NCBI GenBank assembly: GCA_027576995.1
Contig: JANBQC010000630.1
Coordinates: forward strand, 1 to 15,927
Direction of reading: 5' to 3'
Origin: Dimargaris cristalligena
Taxonomy: Eukaryota > Kickxellomycota > Dimargaritomycetes > Dimargaritales > Dimargaritaceae
Length of the DNA stretch: 15,927 nt
The translations under genes were made by a program, and so were the position numbers. Each line of letters opens with the position of its first letter. The first letter of the stretch is position 1. Positions 1-9,269 of this stretch are shown piece after piece. The notes below the pieces were generated by a model. The model was not told where the DNA came from. It ran no database searches and worked only from the letters and a program-made list of their open reading frames with translations.

Positions 1-311
1 CGATCCCATCCGTATTGCCGAAGGACCGCTGCCCGAATTCGGTATGTTCCACCTAGGTTCCTCGAGCCCTCCAAACCTGACGTCCAGTGACCCATCCAAT
101 CCCGAGCATAGTGCGGGGCTCAGCCCCAGCCTTAGTCCCGGGAGAGGAGTTCCTCAAATCACCGGCCCAACAGCAGGCATGGCAGATTCAGATCATGGAA
201 GATAATAGTCACTACTCGTCACCAACACAGCCTCAACTTATACTAACCAAATATACTCTGCGCGCCAAACCCGAGCATTTCCCAAGACATCACTGGCATT
301 ACAAGGGAGTG
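1..311 (+). CDS. 3' end of an unidentified gene, probably with a terminal intron (partial)
   Basis: The window opens inside a reading frame (frame 2) with C-rich third positions like the other genes here. Read straight through, it stops at TAA 203-205 and gives a Pro/Ser-rich tail. A better model may be spliced. A strong GTATGT donor sits at 42-47, a perfect TACTAAC branch site at 241-247, and an AAG acceptor ends at 286, 40 nt past the branch A, as in the RAD5 introns below. The spliced frame then ends at TGA 309-311, giving a short tail ending in ITRE. A third option (acceptor near 123) joins the 109-codon open frame that ends at 413. No domain is recognisable, so no function is proposed. 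I am fairly sure a plus-strand gene ends here and unsure exactly where. Confidence 0.4.
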
Positions 312-609
312 AATGCTATTAAAGAACTAGGTTTATTCGGAATTGCCCAATGTTCTTCGATATGTAATGCACCTAGTTACGGCATTGTCGCGAGAATAAA
401 CTTCGACAGCTGAGATATCTGGTAATTTTATTACAATAGGAGTATTTTCAATAGGTAGTGGTGACCGGTGAGTTTATGTAAATAGTTTAGACCCTGTGGT
501 AGAGACGATTGCGCCCCAAAAGGGTCATACTTGATAACAGTAGGCGGCAGGGTAAAATTGTATATTGGTAGTAAGTAACCCTTACTTTGGGTTGGATCTA
601 AGAGGCTCT
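312..609. other. Convergent intergenic region
   Basis: This is the space between the 3' ends of the left-edge gene and the minus-strand TMEM97-like gene. It is AT-rich with several TTTTATT/AATAGG stretches, and presumably holds both 3' UTRs and polyadenylation sites. One possible extension of the left gene stays open to 413. Nothing else is supported. Confidence 0.4.
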
Positions 610-1209
610 TTATGAGTCTTTCTTAGTCTCAACTACCTTCTGGCCGGCGCCTGAGACGGGACAGCCGTTATGAGCTGACCAGGTAGCTGAGCACAAGACA
701 CTGCCGACCATAAGGAGTGGGATTATTAGGTAGGGGGCGTAGGCGGACGACAAAATGTACCGCTGGTCCATAGTCAAGTGGGGAACAGCCAACCAAACGG
801 AGGCAAGAATAGGAGCGACGGTGGTGCTGACGTGGGCACCGTAAATGGCCAGGGGGAGGGGTAGACAAGGTGAGTCTCGGTATAATTGGAGGGCGGCATA
901 GAAGAAAAAGGGGAGTTGGAAGATAAGTTCGCCAGCGACAAAGGTGGCGTACCACACCAAACTGGGGTCAAGGGCAGCTTGGTCCAGGCGGATGAAGGGA
1001 TCGCCCGACATGGTCACCCAGTATTCTAGCAAGCCCCGGAGAGCCTCAGGGAAAAAGTGGGAGGGGAGGAGAATCTGGGCATCGATAAGGACAGTGGTGG
1101 GGATATGGACGACGAAGTAGATAAAGAACAGGAGGTCCAGGGGCCGGCAGACGAGCCGGCGGCGCGGTCTGGCCCGAGTGGTAGTGGCAGTGCGGGTGCA
1201 AAAGAACAT
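610..1209 (-). CDS. TMEM97: TMEM97/EMA19-family EXPERA-domain ER membrane protein
   Basis: An intronless 199-residue protein, close to the family's usual 170-200. The EXPERA domain starts with RPLDLLFFIYFVVHIPTTVL (about residues 22-41). Four membrane segments are visible, at about 24-42, 86-109, 118-142 and 155-175. Asp43 (in LIDAQ) and Glu94 (in GELIFQLPFF) match the two conserved acidic residues of human TMEM97 (sigma-2 receptor, Asp29 and Glu73) that line the ligand pocket. APYLIIPLLM matches the family's last helix. The C-terminus is KKDS, a KKxx dilysine ER-retrieval signal. In animals the family binds sterol-like ligands and affects NPC1 and cholesterol handling; the yeast member EMA19 acts in clearing mistargeted proteins at the ER. 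The start is the first ATG, with a TATA box about 100 bp upstream. It is transcribed divergently from RAD5. Confidence 0.93.
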   Translation of the reverse strand: MFFCTRTATTTRARPRRRLVCRPLDLLFFIYFVVHIPTTVLIDAQILLPSHFFPEALRGLLEYWVTMSGDPFIRLDQAALDPSLVWYATFVAGELIFQLPFFFYAALQLYRDSPCLPLPLAIYGAHVSTTVAPILASVWLAVPHLTMDQRYILSSAYAPYLIIPLLMVGSVLCSATWSAHNGCPVSGAGQKVVETKKDS

Positions 1210-1632
1210 TTCAGGGGGCAGTCAAGTAGTGGAATAAACTAAGAAAAGATGGAAGGACGAAAGGGAAGAGCGGGTGGGTAAAAGGCGTATTCGAGCTACA
1301 AAAGGTTATATATATGGCTGGCTTAAATCCGCAGAGAGGACCCGTCGGTTTTGAATTCCTTTCCGGGTCTATTGGGGCAATGTTCTGCTAACCTAGTTAA
1401 AGCTGGCTGGACCACAGAGCCCTTCCATGCAGGAGGCCAAGCTTCCTCTGTCTCTGACGATTTGCCCTTTGTTTACTAAAGTAAGAAAAAAAGACCACCA
1501 AAAGCTCCAGTACCTTACGCGATACTCCAACACTACTGGGCTGGATTGGATTGGTTGGTATAGGACATTCACCAAAACCTTTTAGCTGTTTTATTGCTCT
1601 TTTCCCTCACCTAAAAAAACCCTCATTAACTA
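1210..1632. promoter_or_regulatory. Shared divergent promoter region of the TMEM97-like gene and RAD5
   Basis: 423 bp separate the two divergent start codons. On the minus strand a TATA-like ATATATATAA lies at 1306-1315, 97-106 bp before the TMEM97-like ATG. On the plus strand the RAD5 ATG at 1633 is preceded by a pyrimidine-rich leader (about 1590-1620) and an in-frame TAA at 1627-1629. I see no clear TATA box for RAD5. No long ORF here looks coding. Confidence 0.5.
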
Positions 1633-4600
1633 ATGTCCAGCCCGCCCATTCCCCCCGAACTGCTGCCCCTCCACCACGTATTGGGCAAGCGACTTTCGCT
1701 GACAGCCCTCAGGTCCCTACATATTCTGGCGAAGGGGGACCTTGGTCAAGCCGTGGAGCTCTATTTCGACAATCGTCAACAGTCGACAACGCCTCCCGCT
1801 CCCCCGGTCCGACCAATATTGCCAGTATCACCATTACAGCGCCAACCCTTACAGACCCAGCAGAACAAAATGACCGATTTCTTTACCAAGCCCGGTTACC
1901 CCCCTTCTTCGGCCCCGCTTAAACCCCCAAAACGGGCCAAGACGGCGCACTTGCCTACTTTAAATAGCGTCGGATCAGGGCCTTCTAAACGGAAGATGCT
2001 GCCCGTGACGCGGCCTAAACCCTCTCCATTACCAATGTCTAGCGCCGTTCCAAGAGATGACCAAACTATCTGCTCCACTGCAAATTCCGAGTCCCCTACA
2101 CCACACACCACCGATTTAACTGTAGGGGAACTCATGTGTATTGGCTACTTAACATCAGGGCAGCGCACAGGGATTCAAGCCCAGGCATCCGTGTACTTTG
2201 AACGGCACTTTTCCCCCCAGGCAATCCGCAAGGGCAAGAAATCGTCGCACCACGGGGCTAATCCACCGAATGGCACGCCATCGACGGCCGCTGCAGCCGT
2301 TATGGCCAAGCTGAAAATGTCGACCCGGGCCGAAGATTATGTGCGTCGATCCCAAAACACTATTGTTCGGTTTTATCTGGCCGATGGATCGCGCCAGGAA
2401 CTGGGCCGTATCCGCCAGGATAGCGCCTTGTTTATCGCACCCCTCCTGGATTTCCAGTTGGCCGACCTGGATGCCCATGTACTATATGTACCGAATTTAC
2501 AAACGCCGCAAATGGGGGACGAAATCGTACTGAAAGTCACGGTGCGGTTACGGGCCGAGGCGTTCGATAACCCCGACTATTTAAACCGCTGGAGCCCTAC
2601 GGGGGAACTGAAAAGTGATTCGGATACGCTATCGCGTGAGGGAGAGTCCGAACTCCAGGAGCTCCAGCAACTGGACATTAAAAATGCCCTGACGGGCCTT
2701 TTCAGTAAATGTGGCCTCGATGACAATACATCAGCTATCCGGATCGACGACTCCCCCGAGACTATTACTCCCTCAGGGGCCATTATGATTTCTAGCTCCG
2801 ATAATGAATCCGAACCTGCGGCCGGACAGACCACCGGTAATGATGCCCAAGATTGCTCCACTGGAACCGCCAGCCGTTCATCCCCTCCAAATCCCACCGG
2901 TGCGCCTGACTCTGACCCCAATGACCTGACCACGTCCAGCATCGGCCAAATCTACGCTCACGCGGAGTCTGATGGGGGTGCCCTGGATCTTCCTGAGCAC
3001 CCTGTTCCTACCACCATGGTCGTTAATCTACACGGATACCAACGGCAGGCCCTGAGCTGGCTCATTAAGCGCGAAAATCAATCCGGCCCAGAGCCCACAC
3101 CTGCAACTAACGACCCAGCGTGTGCGTCAGAGACCCCCGAAATGTGCCAGATGGATCCCCTATGGACCCAGTATAATTTTGCAAAATCAAGCTTGATTCA
3201 TCAAAAATCAACCCGGGGCAGGCCGTTTTACTTTCATAAGCATACCGGTCAACTTTCCCTTAAGTTCCCTCGAATCAATAATCGCTACTGCGGGGGTATC
3301 CTAGCCGATGGTAGGTCCAATTGTCAGCTGATATTTACGGTGAAGGCATTGCGGCTCATTTTTTATAATGTACAATTGAACTTCCTTGCTCTGGTCGACT
3401 GGGGCTAACTTGGCATAATTAGACTACTCACTCCACTAATTTTCTCGGGCCTGATCACCGTACTAATAATCACCTTGAATGTATTTGTATTCTTGTATAG
3501 AAATGGGTCTGGGGAAGACTATTGAAGTCCTGTCCCTAATCCATGCCACTTTCCAGCCGGGCGATACACATCTAGCCCCTAGCCAGCCTCCCTTACCTCA
3601 TACTGATCCCTCAATTGGCCCGGATTTAATCGAAACCCCGGCCACTTTAATCGTCTGTCCCATGTCCTTAATGTCACAATGGCGTGACGAGGCTAAGCTA
3701 TTTAGCCAACCCGGTAGCATACAGGTCGATATCTACTATGGTCCCTCGCGCAATCTGTCATTTTTACAGGATCCCGACCGTCACGCCTCGAAGGGTCCGT
3801 TGATTCTGATCACCTCCTACAACACCCTTTTGGCCGACTATATGCAGTGGAATGGAGAGGGGGCCGTCGGCAAATCAAACTGCCGTTCAATTTTTCGCTA
3901 TCGCTTTCACCGCATCGTCCTAGATGAAGCCCATACGATTAAATCCCGTAACACCAAGACCTTCAAGGCCTGCGACACCATCCAAGCCACGCGACGTTGG
4001 GCGGTAACGGGTACCCCAATTACGAACCGGCTTGACGATTACTTTTCTCTGCTCTGCTTTTTACGCTTTGAACCGTGGTGCCGGACGCTCGTGTGGAAAA
4101 CGACCATTAGTGATCCGATTCAAAAAAATCAGCACGCCAAACAACCCCTTAATGTCGCCCAATTGGCCATTCTCCAGAAAGATGCCGAGCATGCCTTCCG
4201 GATTCTCCGGTCCATTCTGCGCCAGACTTTACTACGCCGAACCAAGAATCTAATCCTGCCATCGGGCAAACCCCTGGTGGTCATGCCTCCGATTTGCCGT
4301 GAGATTCAGTACGTGACGTTATCGGAGACCGAACAGGCTCTGTATGCCGCGGTTCAAACCGATTCAAAGCGCAAGTTCGGTAACTTGTGCGCCCAGGGCA
4401 TGCTTTGGAGGAACTATGCCCATATTTTCCAGCTTCTGTCCCGACTACGATTGGGCTGCTGCCATCCCCAACTCTTGGTGGATAATTTGGAACGGGCGGG
4501 GGCCATTGTGGATAGCCCGGGGAGAGACCAAGGTGTTCCATTCAATGCCCCGCCGTTACCGGGTTGGGCTGACGATACCGTAACCGAGGTCCTTGATAAG

Positions 4601-5928
4601 CAAAAATTATATGGCAGCTCTACGGTTACTCCAACCATTGAGCTGTCCACGGAATGCCCAGTGTGTTTCGAATCGCTCACGTATCAGCGGGAGGAAGCGG
4701 AGAGTGATCAGCCTGTCGCGGCTGATGATCCAGGCGATGACTCTACTCGACCTGAGGATGCCTCAACCAGTTCGTCGATACTATTGCCATGTCACCATAT
4801 TGTCTGTGTCACATGTTGGGCTGAGTACTGCGAGCGCCAAGGCGACAGCGGTCTCTCCAAGAGGTAAATACGCAAAATTAACCAGGGAATGTTTCGGTCG
4901 TTCGTAGTGCTGGGCGACCTCCCTGTCCTATATTTAACAATTCTGGTCTGTCCCAATGAATGACCCGCCTCTTACCCCCGTGTGACACTCTGGCTTATGC
5001 GCATGGTTAGGTCAGTTGATGCTAACCAACCGGCTTTTGATATTTTGCCTGCCTACTTCTCCTTCCAAACAGATGCCCACTTTGTCGCTTTGAGCCTATT
5101 GTCAGCGGATCCGTGCATCGCGTAATCAAGGTCATTCGCATGAACCTCGACTCGGAGGAGTATACCCTCCTATTGGCCCAGTATAGCTTACCGGAGGACG
5201 ATCTGGAGGGCGGAACCGGCCAGTCCCAGCGCCCCTTGAGCGTGTTTACCAGCATGCGGGCGGTCATTTCGCCCCACCGCTCCGTGGAAGAACCGTGTTT
5301 GACGCGGGAATTTGTCAATGGAATCGACTGCACTTCGTCCGCCAAGCTCGAGTCTTTACTTACCTACCTTAAACACCAGGTCCAAGCGGACCCCTCCCGC
5401 AAATCAGTGGTATTTTCGCAGTTTACCTCCTTTCTTCAAGTGTTGGTTCGGGCACTTACTGCCGAGGGTATTCAATTTGTCCTCCTGGATGGTTCACTGA
5501 GCCACGTCCAGCGGGAACGGGTGCTCCATACTTTTAAAAACGACCCCAACTGTACCGTATTTCTGCTAAGTCTACGTGCTGGCGGTACAGGGCTAAACCT
5601 GACCTGTGCCAGCCGGGTGTTTTTAATGGATCCTTGGTGGAACACGGCCATCGAATCACAGGCTATTGACCGAGTGTATCGCCTGGGCCAAAGTCGGCCC
5701 GTTGATGTAGTACGTTTTATCGTCAAGGGCTCCGTGGAGGAGCGGATGTTAGAAATTCAGCAATCTAAACACCAGCTCATTGGGATAGCCCTGAATACGC
5801 CAATGGCCGGCGGGGGTACCCAGGCTACCGCTGCCGATTCGGTGGATCCAGACGGGATATTGCACGGGGCAAACGTTAGTCATCAGCGTCGTCAGAAATT
5901 GAAGGAGCTGCGTATGCTTTTCGGCTAG
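1633..5928 (+). CDS. RAD5: DNA repair helicase and ubiquitin ligase Rad5 (HLTF/rad8 orthologue)
   Basis: Three exons (1633-3310, 3501-4863, 5073-5928) join in frame into 1298 residues; yeast Rad5 is about 1170. In the family, Rad5 is a SWI/SNF-type ATPase with a RING E3 that, with Mms2-Ubc13, extends K63 ubiquitin chains on PCNA and drives error-free bypass and fork reversal in the nucleus. In order: a UBA-like helix set (about 14-48); a PIP-box-like QNKMTDFF (77-84); HIRAN (about 164-308); a Ser/Asp-rich linker; LHGYQRQALSWL (466-477); Walker A DEMGLGKT (559-566); DEAH (701-704); TGTP (729-732); a C3HC4 RING (C945, C948, C990, H992, C995, C998, C1015, C1018); helicase C lobe with QAIDRVYRLGQ (1210-1220). 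A RING placed between the two helicase lobes is diagnostic. The protein ends KELRMLFG, as Rad5 proteins do. An in-frame stop just upstream fixes the start. All catalytic motifs are intact. Confidence 0.96.
3311..3500 (+). other. RAD5 intron 1
   Basis: A 190-nt intron with donor GTAGGT, branch site TACTAAT at 3461-3467 and acceptor TATAG. Splicing rejoins the Walker A motif: GCC GAT G before and AA ATG GGT after give A-D-E-M-G. Without splicing the frame runs to a stop at 3408, so protein homology proves the intron. Confidence 0.93.
4864..5072 (+). other. RAD5 intron 2
   Basis: A 209-nt intron with donor GTAAAT, branch-like TGCTAAC at 5020-5026 and acceptor AAACAG. It splits an Arg codon (AG + A) and joins the first six RING ligands to the last CPLC pair, so the RING is complete only after splicing. 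The unspliced frame stops at 4865-4867. Confidence 0.92.
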
Positions 5929-6571
5929 CTCGGTACCCAGATCAGTGTCATCGGGAGATGGTGTCTAACAAAAATATAATCTTAATTTATTTTGGATAAT
6001 TTTCACTACTCCGTTTGCTATTATGACAATGTCCTTGGACGAGTCTAGGATTCAATCATATTTATTATATATATATATATATATATATTATTTCACCCTG
6101 TGATGTTGATTGTCGTGCCTGTCATGAAGTCGAATAACGTCAAAATCAACAAAAATACGCGACATGGTTAATTCGTAAGATTGAATGATTTTGCCATTGG
6201 GTGCTATATATACTTCTTTTTTCTCATCACTACTTTGTTTACCGGGGTCACCTGGCTCATTTGGTCAAATTTAATCCAATACTAGCCTTTCTATATTTCT
6301 GTTCGATTTTAAGCCCCCGGGCGGGGCATAATATATACGAGTTGGTTAAAATGACAACGACTGAAAGTATAATATGTTTAATAAACTATTTATTAACTGA
6401 TGGTTTCAATCGCAGGGAGGGCAACATATATTGGCCCAATTAGCTGGTAACGGCTAGATAATGATGTCAAGAATTTGCATTCATTGGCCAGTGTTTGGAG
6501 GCTATCCATACAAACAACTTGTAAAAGGTGGCCTTAGGGTACAATACCCTACCAAGGCATGTTGGAAATCC
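5929..6571. other. Convergent intergenic region between RAD5 and the tubby-like gene
   Basis: AT-rich DNA with the 3' UTRs of two converging genes. AAAATATAATC near 5970 is a plausible RAD5 polyadenylation region. A TA microsatellite lies at 6066-6088. A TATA-like GCTATATATAC near 6201 is followed by a 30-codon ATG frame (6351-6443) with no protein-like character. I see no supported gene. Confidence 0.5.
6066..6088. repeat. (TA)n microsatellite
   Basis: About 11 perfect TA units, flanked by TTTAT on the left and TTATTT on the right, in the 3' flank of RAD5. Likely length-variable between strains. Confidence 0.9.
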
Positions 6572-7074
6572 TCAAGTGGAATGACGACTGTCCATGATGG
6601 ACTCGCCCATATCAATGGCGGTAAGCACCAGCAACTCCACGAAATCGTCGGTCCATCCCGGTAGAGGATAAATACTGATGGAGCTAGGGCTACAGGGCTT
6701 GTCGTAAAACTCCGCCACGAGAGTGTCGCTGCCCTCCTGGTAGCACTTGAGGTCGACGTTAAAGAAAGCACTATTCTTCCAGATATAGTTGTTACCGCTA
6801 TAGGTAAAGCGGAACCACGTTTGGTGTAGGCCGTATTTCCGGGTCAGGGTGACATGACTGCCGGTACGGAGATTGACAAACTCGCGCTGGTGGCAAGTTA
6901 CAAAATTGCTGTGGTGCTGCCATACGACTTCCTCGGTTTCGGCTAGCTCAAGGCGCTTCTGGAAGCCGAGCATGCCCGAAAGTCGGCGGTAGATGATTTC
7001 CCCGTTTTCGTCAACGACGTTCTTGTCCCGCGACATTAGTCTCGGGCGCTGAATTAGATACCGAATCACTTGTT
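6572..7074 (-). CDS. Tubby C-terminal-like (LURP-one-type) domain protein
   Basis: The open frame ends at TGA 6572-6574. The first in-exon ATG is at 7034-7036, giving 154 residues that begin MSRDKNVVDENGEIIYRR. The fold signature is a run of short beta-strand-like segments, aromatic-basic pairs such as TWFRFTYSGNNYIWKNS, and a C-terminal hydrophobic helix DDFVELLVLTAIDMGE. This resembles the beta-barrel-around-helix of the tubby, scramblase and LURP-one group, which is often multicopy in early-diverging fungi. Such domains may bind phosphoinositides or membranes; no function is established here. Residues upstream of that ATG (IRYLIQRPRL) look like the usual first strand of the domain. I therefore suspect the exon starts at 7074 after an intron whose acceptor AG is at 7075-7076 (see 7075-7330). 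Gene likely; family call moderate. Confidence 0.7.
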
Positions 7075-7330
7075 CTATTGGTTAAACGGTAATATCGGAA
7101 ATAGACAGGTATAATTGGCCATTAATCGGACATGTTATAATGCAGTGTAAATAGGAAAAATAAAATATAGCGGGTCCTTGTTTAGACACCCCATTAAGAC
7201 TATAATAATTGACGGACCCCTTAAATAGGGCCACGTGGAAATGTTGGACTTGGCGCTTCATTTCAGGCACCGTATTTTGCAGATGCAAATGAAGCAAGGG
7301 GGGCATCAAATTATACTTACTATTGCCCAT
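7075..7330 (-). other. Candidate first intron and 10-nt first coding exon of the tubby-like gene
   Basis: On the minus strand an ATG at 7328-7330 starts ATGGGCAATA, followed directly by a GTAAGT donor (7315-7320). The candidate acceptor is CCAATAG, ending at 7075. A TTTAAC branch-like motif lies about 11 nt before it and ATTAAT lies further up. The 246-nt intron would join exon 7321-7330 to the exon ending at 7074 in frame, giving MGNKQVIRYLIQRPRLMSR. Frame agreement and the good donor support it; the tiny exon and short branch distance weaken it. Confidence 0.35.
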
Positions 7331-8210
7331 GGTATCGGTGTGACGAAAGCTTGACGCGAGCCTGGCTAGTCGATGGTTAAGATTAAACAGAAGGAACGGT
7401 ATGTACTTAGATAGTAGAAGGTCGGATATAATAGTAATGGAACAGAGAGGGTAATTAACGAGCTGGCCATCCATTCGGTTGGCCCAGGTATTTATAACTC
7501 CGCGCAGTTTTAGCGCAAGGTGGCCAGTGCCAAGAAATGGCCAAATTAAGCAGGAGGCGCGCATCCTTGGGTCATTCACGGCTAGGTAGGTCACAGTACA
7601 ACCAAAGAACACCCCATACTATTTAGGTGAAGGTCCCACCTATGGAACTATCTCCCATTTTTCTTGCCATTGTATTCTCTGTGAGTAGACTGATAAAGCA
7701 TTGGGAATGCAAAGTGCCAAAGTGACCATGCCCTCGTACTGCGGCAGTCCTTCACTCACACAGATTATCCTTAAAATACGGCACTATGACATATCTACCA
7801 CAACCATAATCAACCTATTGAATCGTCAGCGGACATAAACTATGAACTTTCAATCCGCAATTGAAGTTTAACAAAGGTGGTGAGAGTTCTTTTTAGAACG
7901 GGAAGCCTGCAATATTCAATAGACGTGAGAGGGATACAAAGAGCCCAACAACCACCCCGATAGTAGTTAGGTAGGTATGGGGTGCTATATTATGGATGGC
8001 TTCCATTTTATAGGGCTGGCGCCAGAAATTTCTTGGCAAGGAATCAGACAAATAGGGTGTATAAAAATATCAGACTGAATCTCGCTAGGTACATGTGGTA
8101 GCGAGTCATCGTAGTCTATAAGAGCAGGGTATTATAATATTTATCGAGTACCAGGGTCTTGGGAATGTTCTCTACAAGATAAATTCTGCCTAACTATATA
8201 CGTCCAAGTA
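7331..8210. other. AT-rich intergenic DNA, no gene seen
   Basis: About 880 bases upstream of the tubby-like gene. No frame on either strand with an ATG looks protein-like. The long minus-strand frame at 7082-7612 overlaps the proposed intron and looks random. The region presumably holds the promoter of the tubby-like gene, but I cannot point to a convincing TATA box. Confidence 0.4.
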
Positions 8211-8354
8211 CATATGGCAGAAGTTCATCTAGGCTGTATAAGGTTTTACTAAATACGTGTATGGGTGTATATGTGAGAAAAGCTTTTAACCAGTAATATT
8301 GGCCTCATCCAATAGATTTATCATTATACAGCCTGAATGAACTTCTCCCATATG
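8211..8354. repeat. Imperfect 33-bp inverted repeat, about 79-bp spacer
   Basis: The left arm 8211-8243 (CATATGGCAGAAGTTCATCT...) and the reverse complement of the right arm 8322-8354 match at 29 of 33 positions by hand count. The 144-bp whole could be a small miniature-transposon-like element or a foldback. I see no convincing target-site duplication. The right arm overlaps sequence related to the 3' flank of the tandem units. Confidence 0.6.
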
Positions 8355-8410
8355 ACAAGTGCCCGTGAGGGTGGGGTTCTATTGAATACAAAGCAAGGTG
8401 CTAATAGGCT
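8322..8410 (+). repeat. Degraded third copy of the tandem unit's 3' end
   Basis: ATATGACAAGTGCCCGTGAG followed by TATTGAATACAA and ending CTAATAGGCT matches the distal 3' flanks of unit B (about 15604-15720) and unit A (about 11830-11945). Relative to those copies about 60 bp is missing before the final AATAGGCT. No trace of the secreted-protein coding sequence was found upstream, so this looks like the stub of an older copy. Confidence 0.6.
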
Positions 8411-9269
8411 ATAGCCTAGATAGAGTTTTGTCAATTTGCCAGGCATATGGCTCCCCCCCACCAAGCATATGCTACGACGGGGGTACTAGATGCTTAGGCA
8501 TATGGTTACCATCATACTGTAATGGCCCGCCCAGCCAATAAAATGGTTAGTGTAACAGCCAGCAGAATGGGAAGATGCACCCTCATTGGCTGTTGTCAAA
8601 ACTAACAGCCCCCACCAACTTATCTCCCCATAGTTCTGTGTGGTTCCTTCCTATATTATTACTATGTAATAAATCATTTATACTCTAACCCAGCTGACTC
8701 TTATTGGAATGCAGCACTAAATAACTGCTTGTTAATGGGATTCACTTGTAAAATATATTTTTTAATTGCACTAGAATAACACTAAAGATTCTGCAATTAC
8801 CTAAGGGCTATATTGGTAAATATACCCCAGGTTCAAAAATATCAGATTTGGTCTTATGTAATGTATAATGAAATATCAATCAATAGGCTTGTACCAGCTG
8901 TCAGTAGCATGGTAAAACTTTATAATGTGCATAAAAGAACCCGAGAGGACTACTCAGGGCAGCTCTATTTAGACCCCTAAACTCTTATCGAAATTGGCGA
9001 GAATGGGTAATGCACTATAAAAAAATCAGTAGGGAGTAGTTCTTAAACAAAATTATTATCTTTCTCGCCTTGAACAATTTATTTCTAACACTTGGCGCCA
9101 GTACTGAAGAGCCTATTCATATATTCGAATTGGCGATTGAACTTCTCTAATCCCCTCTTAAGGTTATCACAATAAGCTAGTTATTTTAGGTTCATTGGCC
9201 TTAAAACTGCTTAATGAACCAGGTAATATGATATTTTCGTACAATGAATTAGAAAGGGGGGGTGTCTTA
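8411..9269. other. AT-rich spacer before unit A
   Basis: No gene seen. Three CATATG palindromes cluster at 8444, 8466 and 8499, around a C8 run. CAGCCAAT (8532-8539) and ATTGGCTG (8585-8592) form a short inverted pair. A further AATAGGCT at about 8882 may be another trace of a unit end. Confidence 0.4.

Noticed and set aside
1057..1242. Plus-strand ORF inside the TMEM97-like gene
   Set aside because: Antisense shadow of a clearly recognised protein.
6351..6443. 30-codon ORF after a TATA-like box
   Set aside because: Too short, AT-rich codons, no family or conserved partner in the window.
7082..7612. 176-codon minus-strand ORF upstream of the tubby-like gene
   Set aside because: No ATG at its start, random-looking sequence, and it overlaps the likely intron and promoter of the gene downstream.
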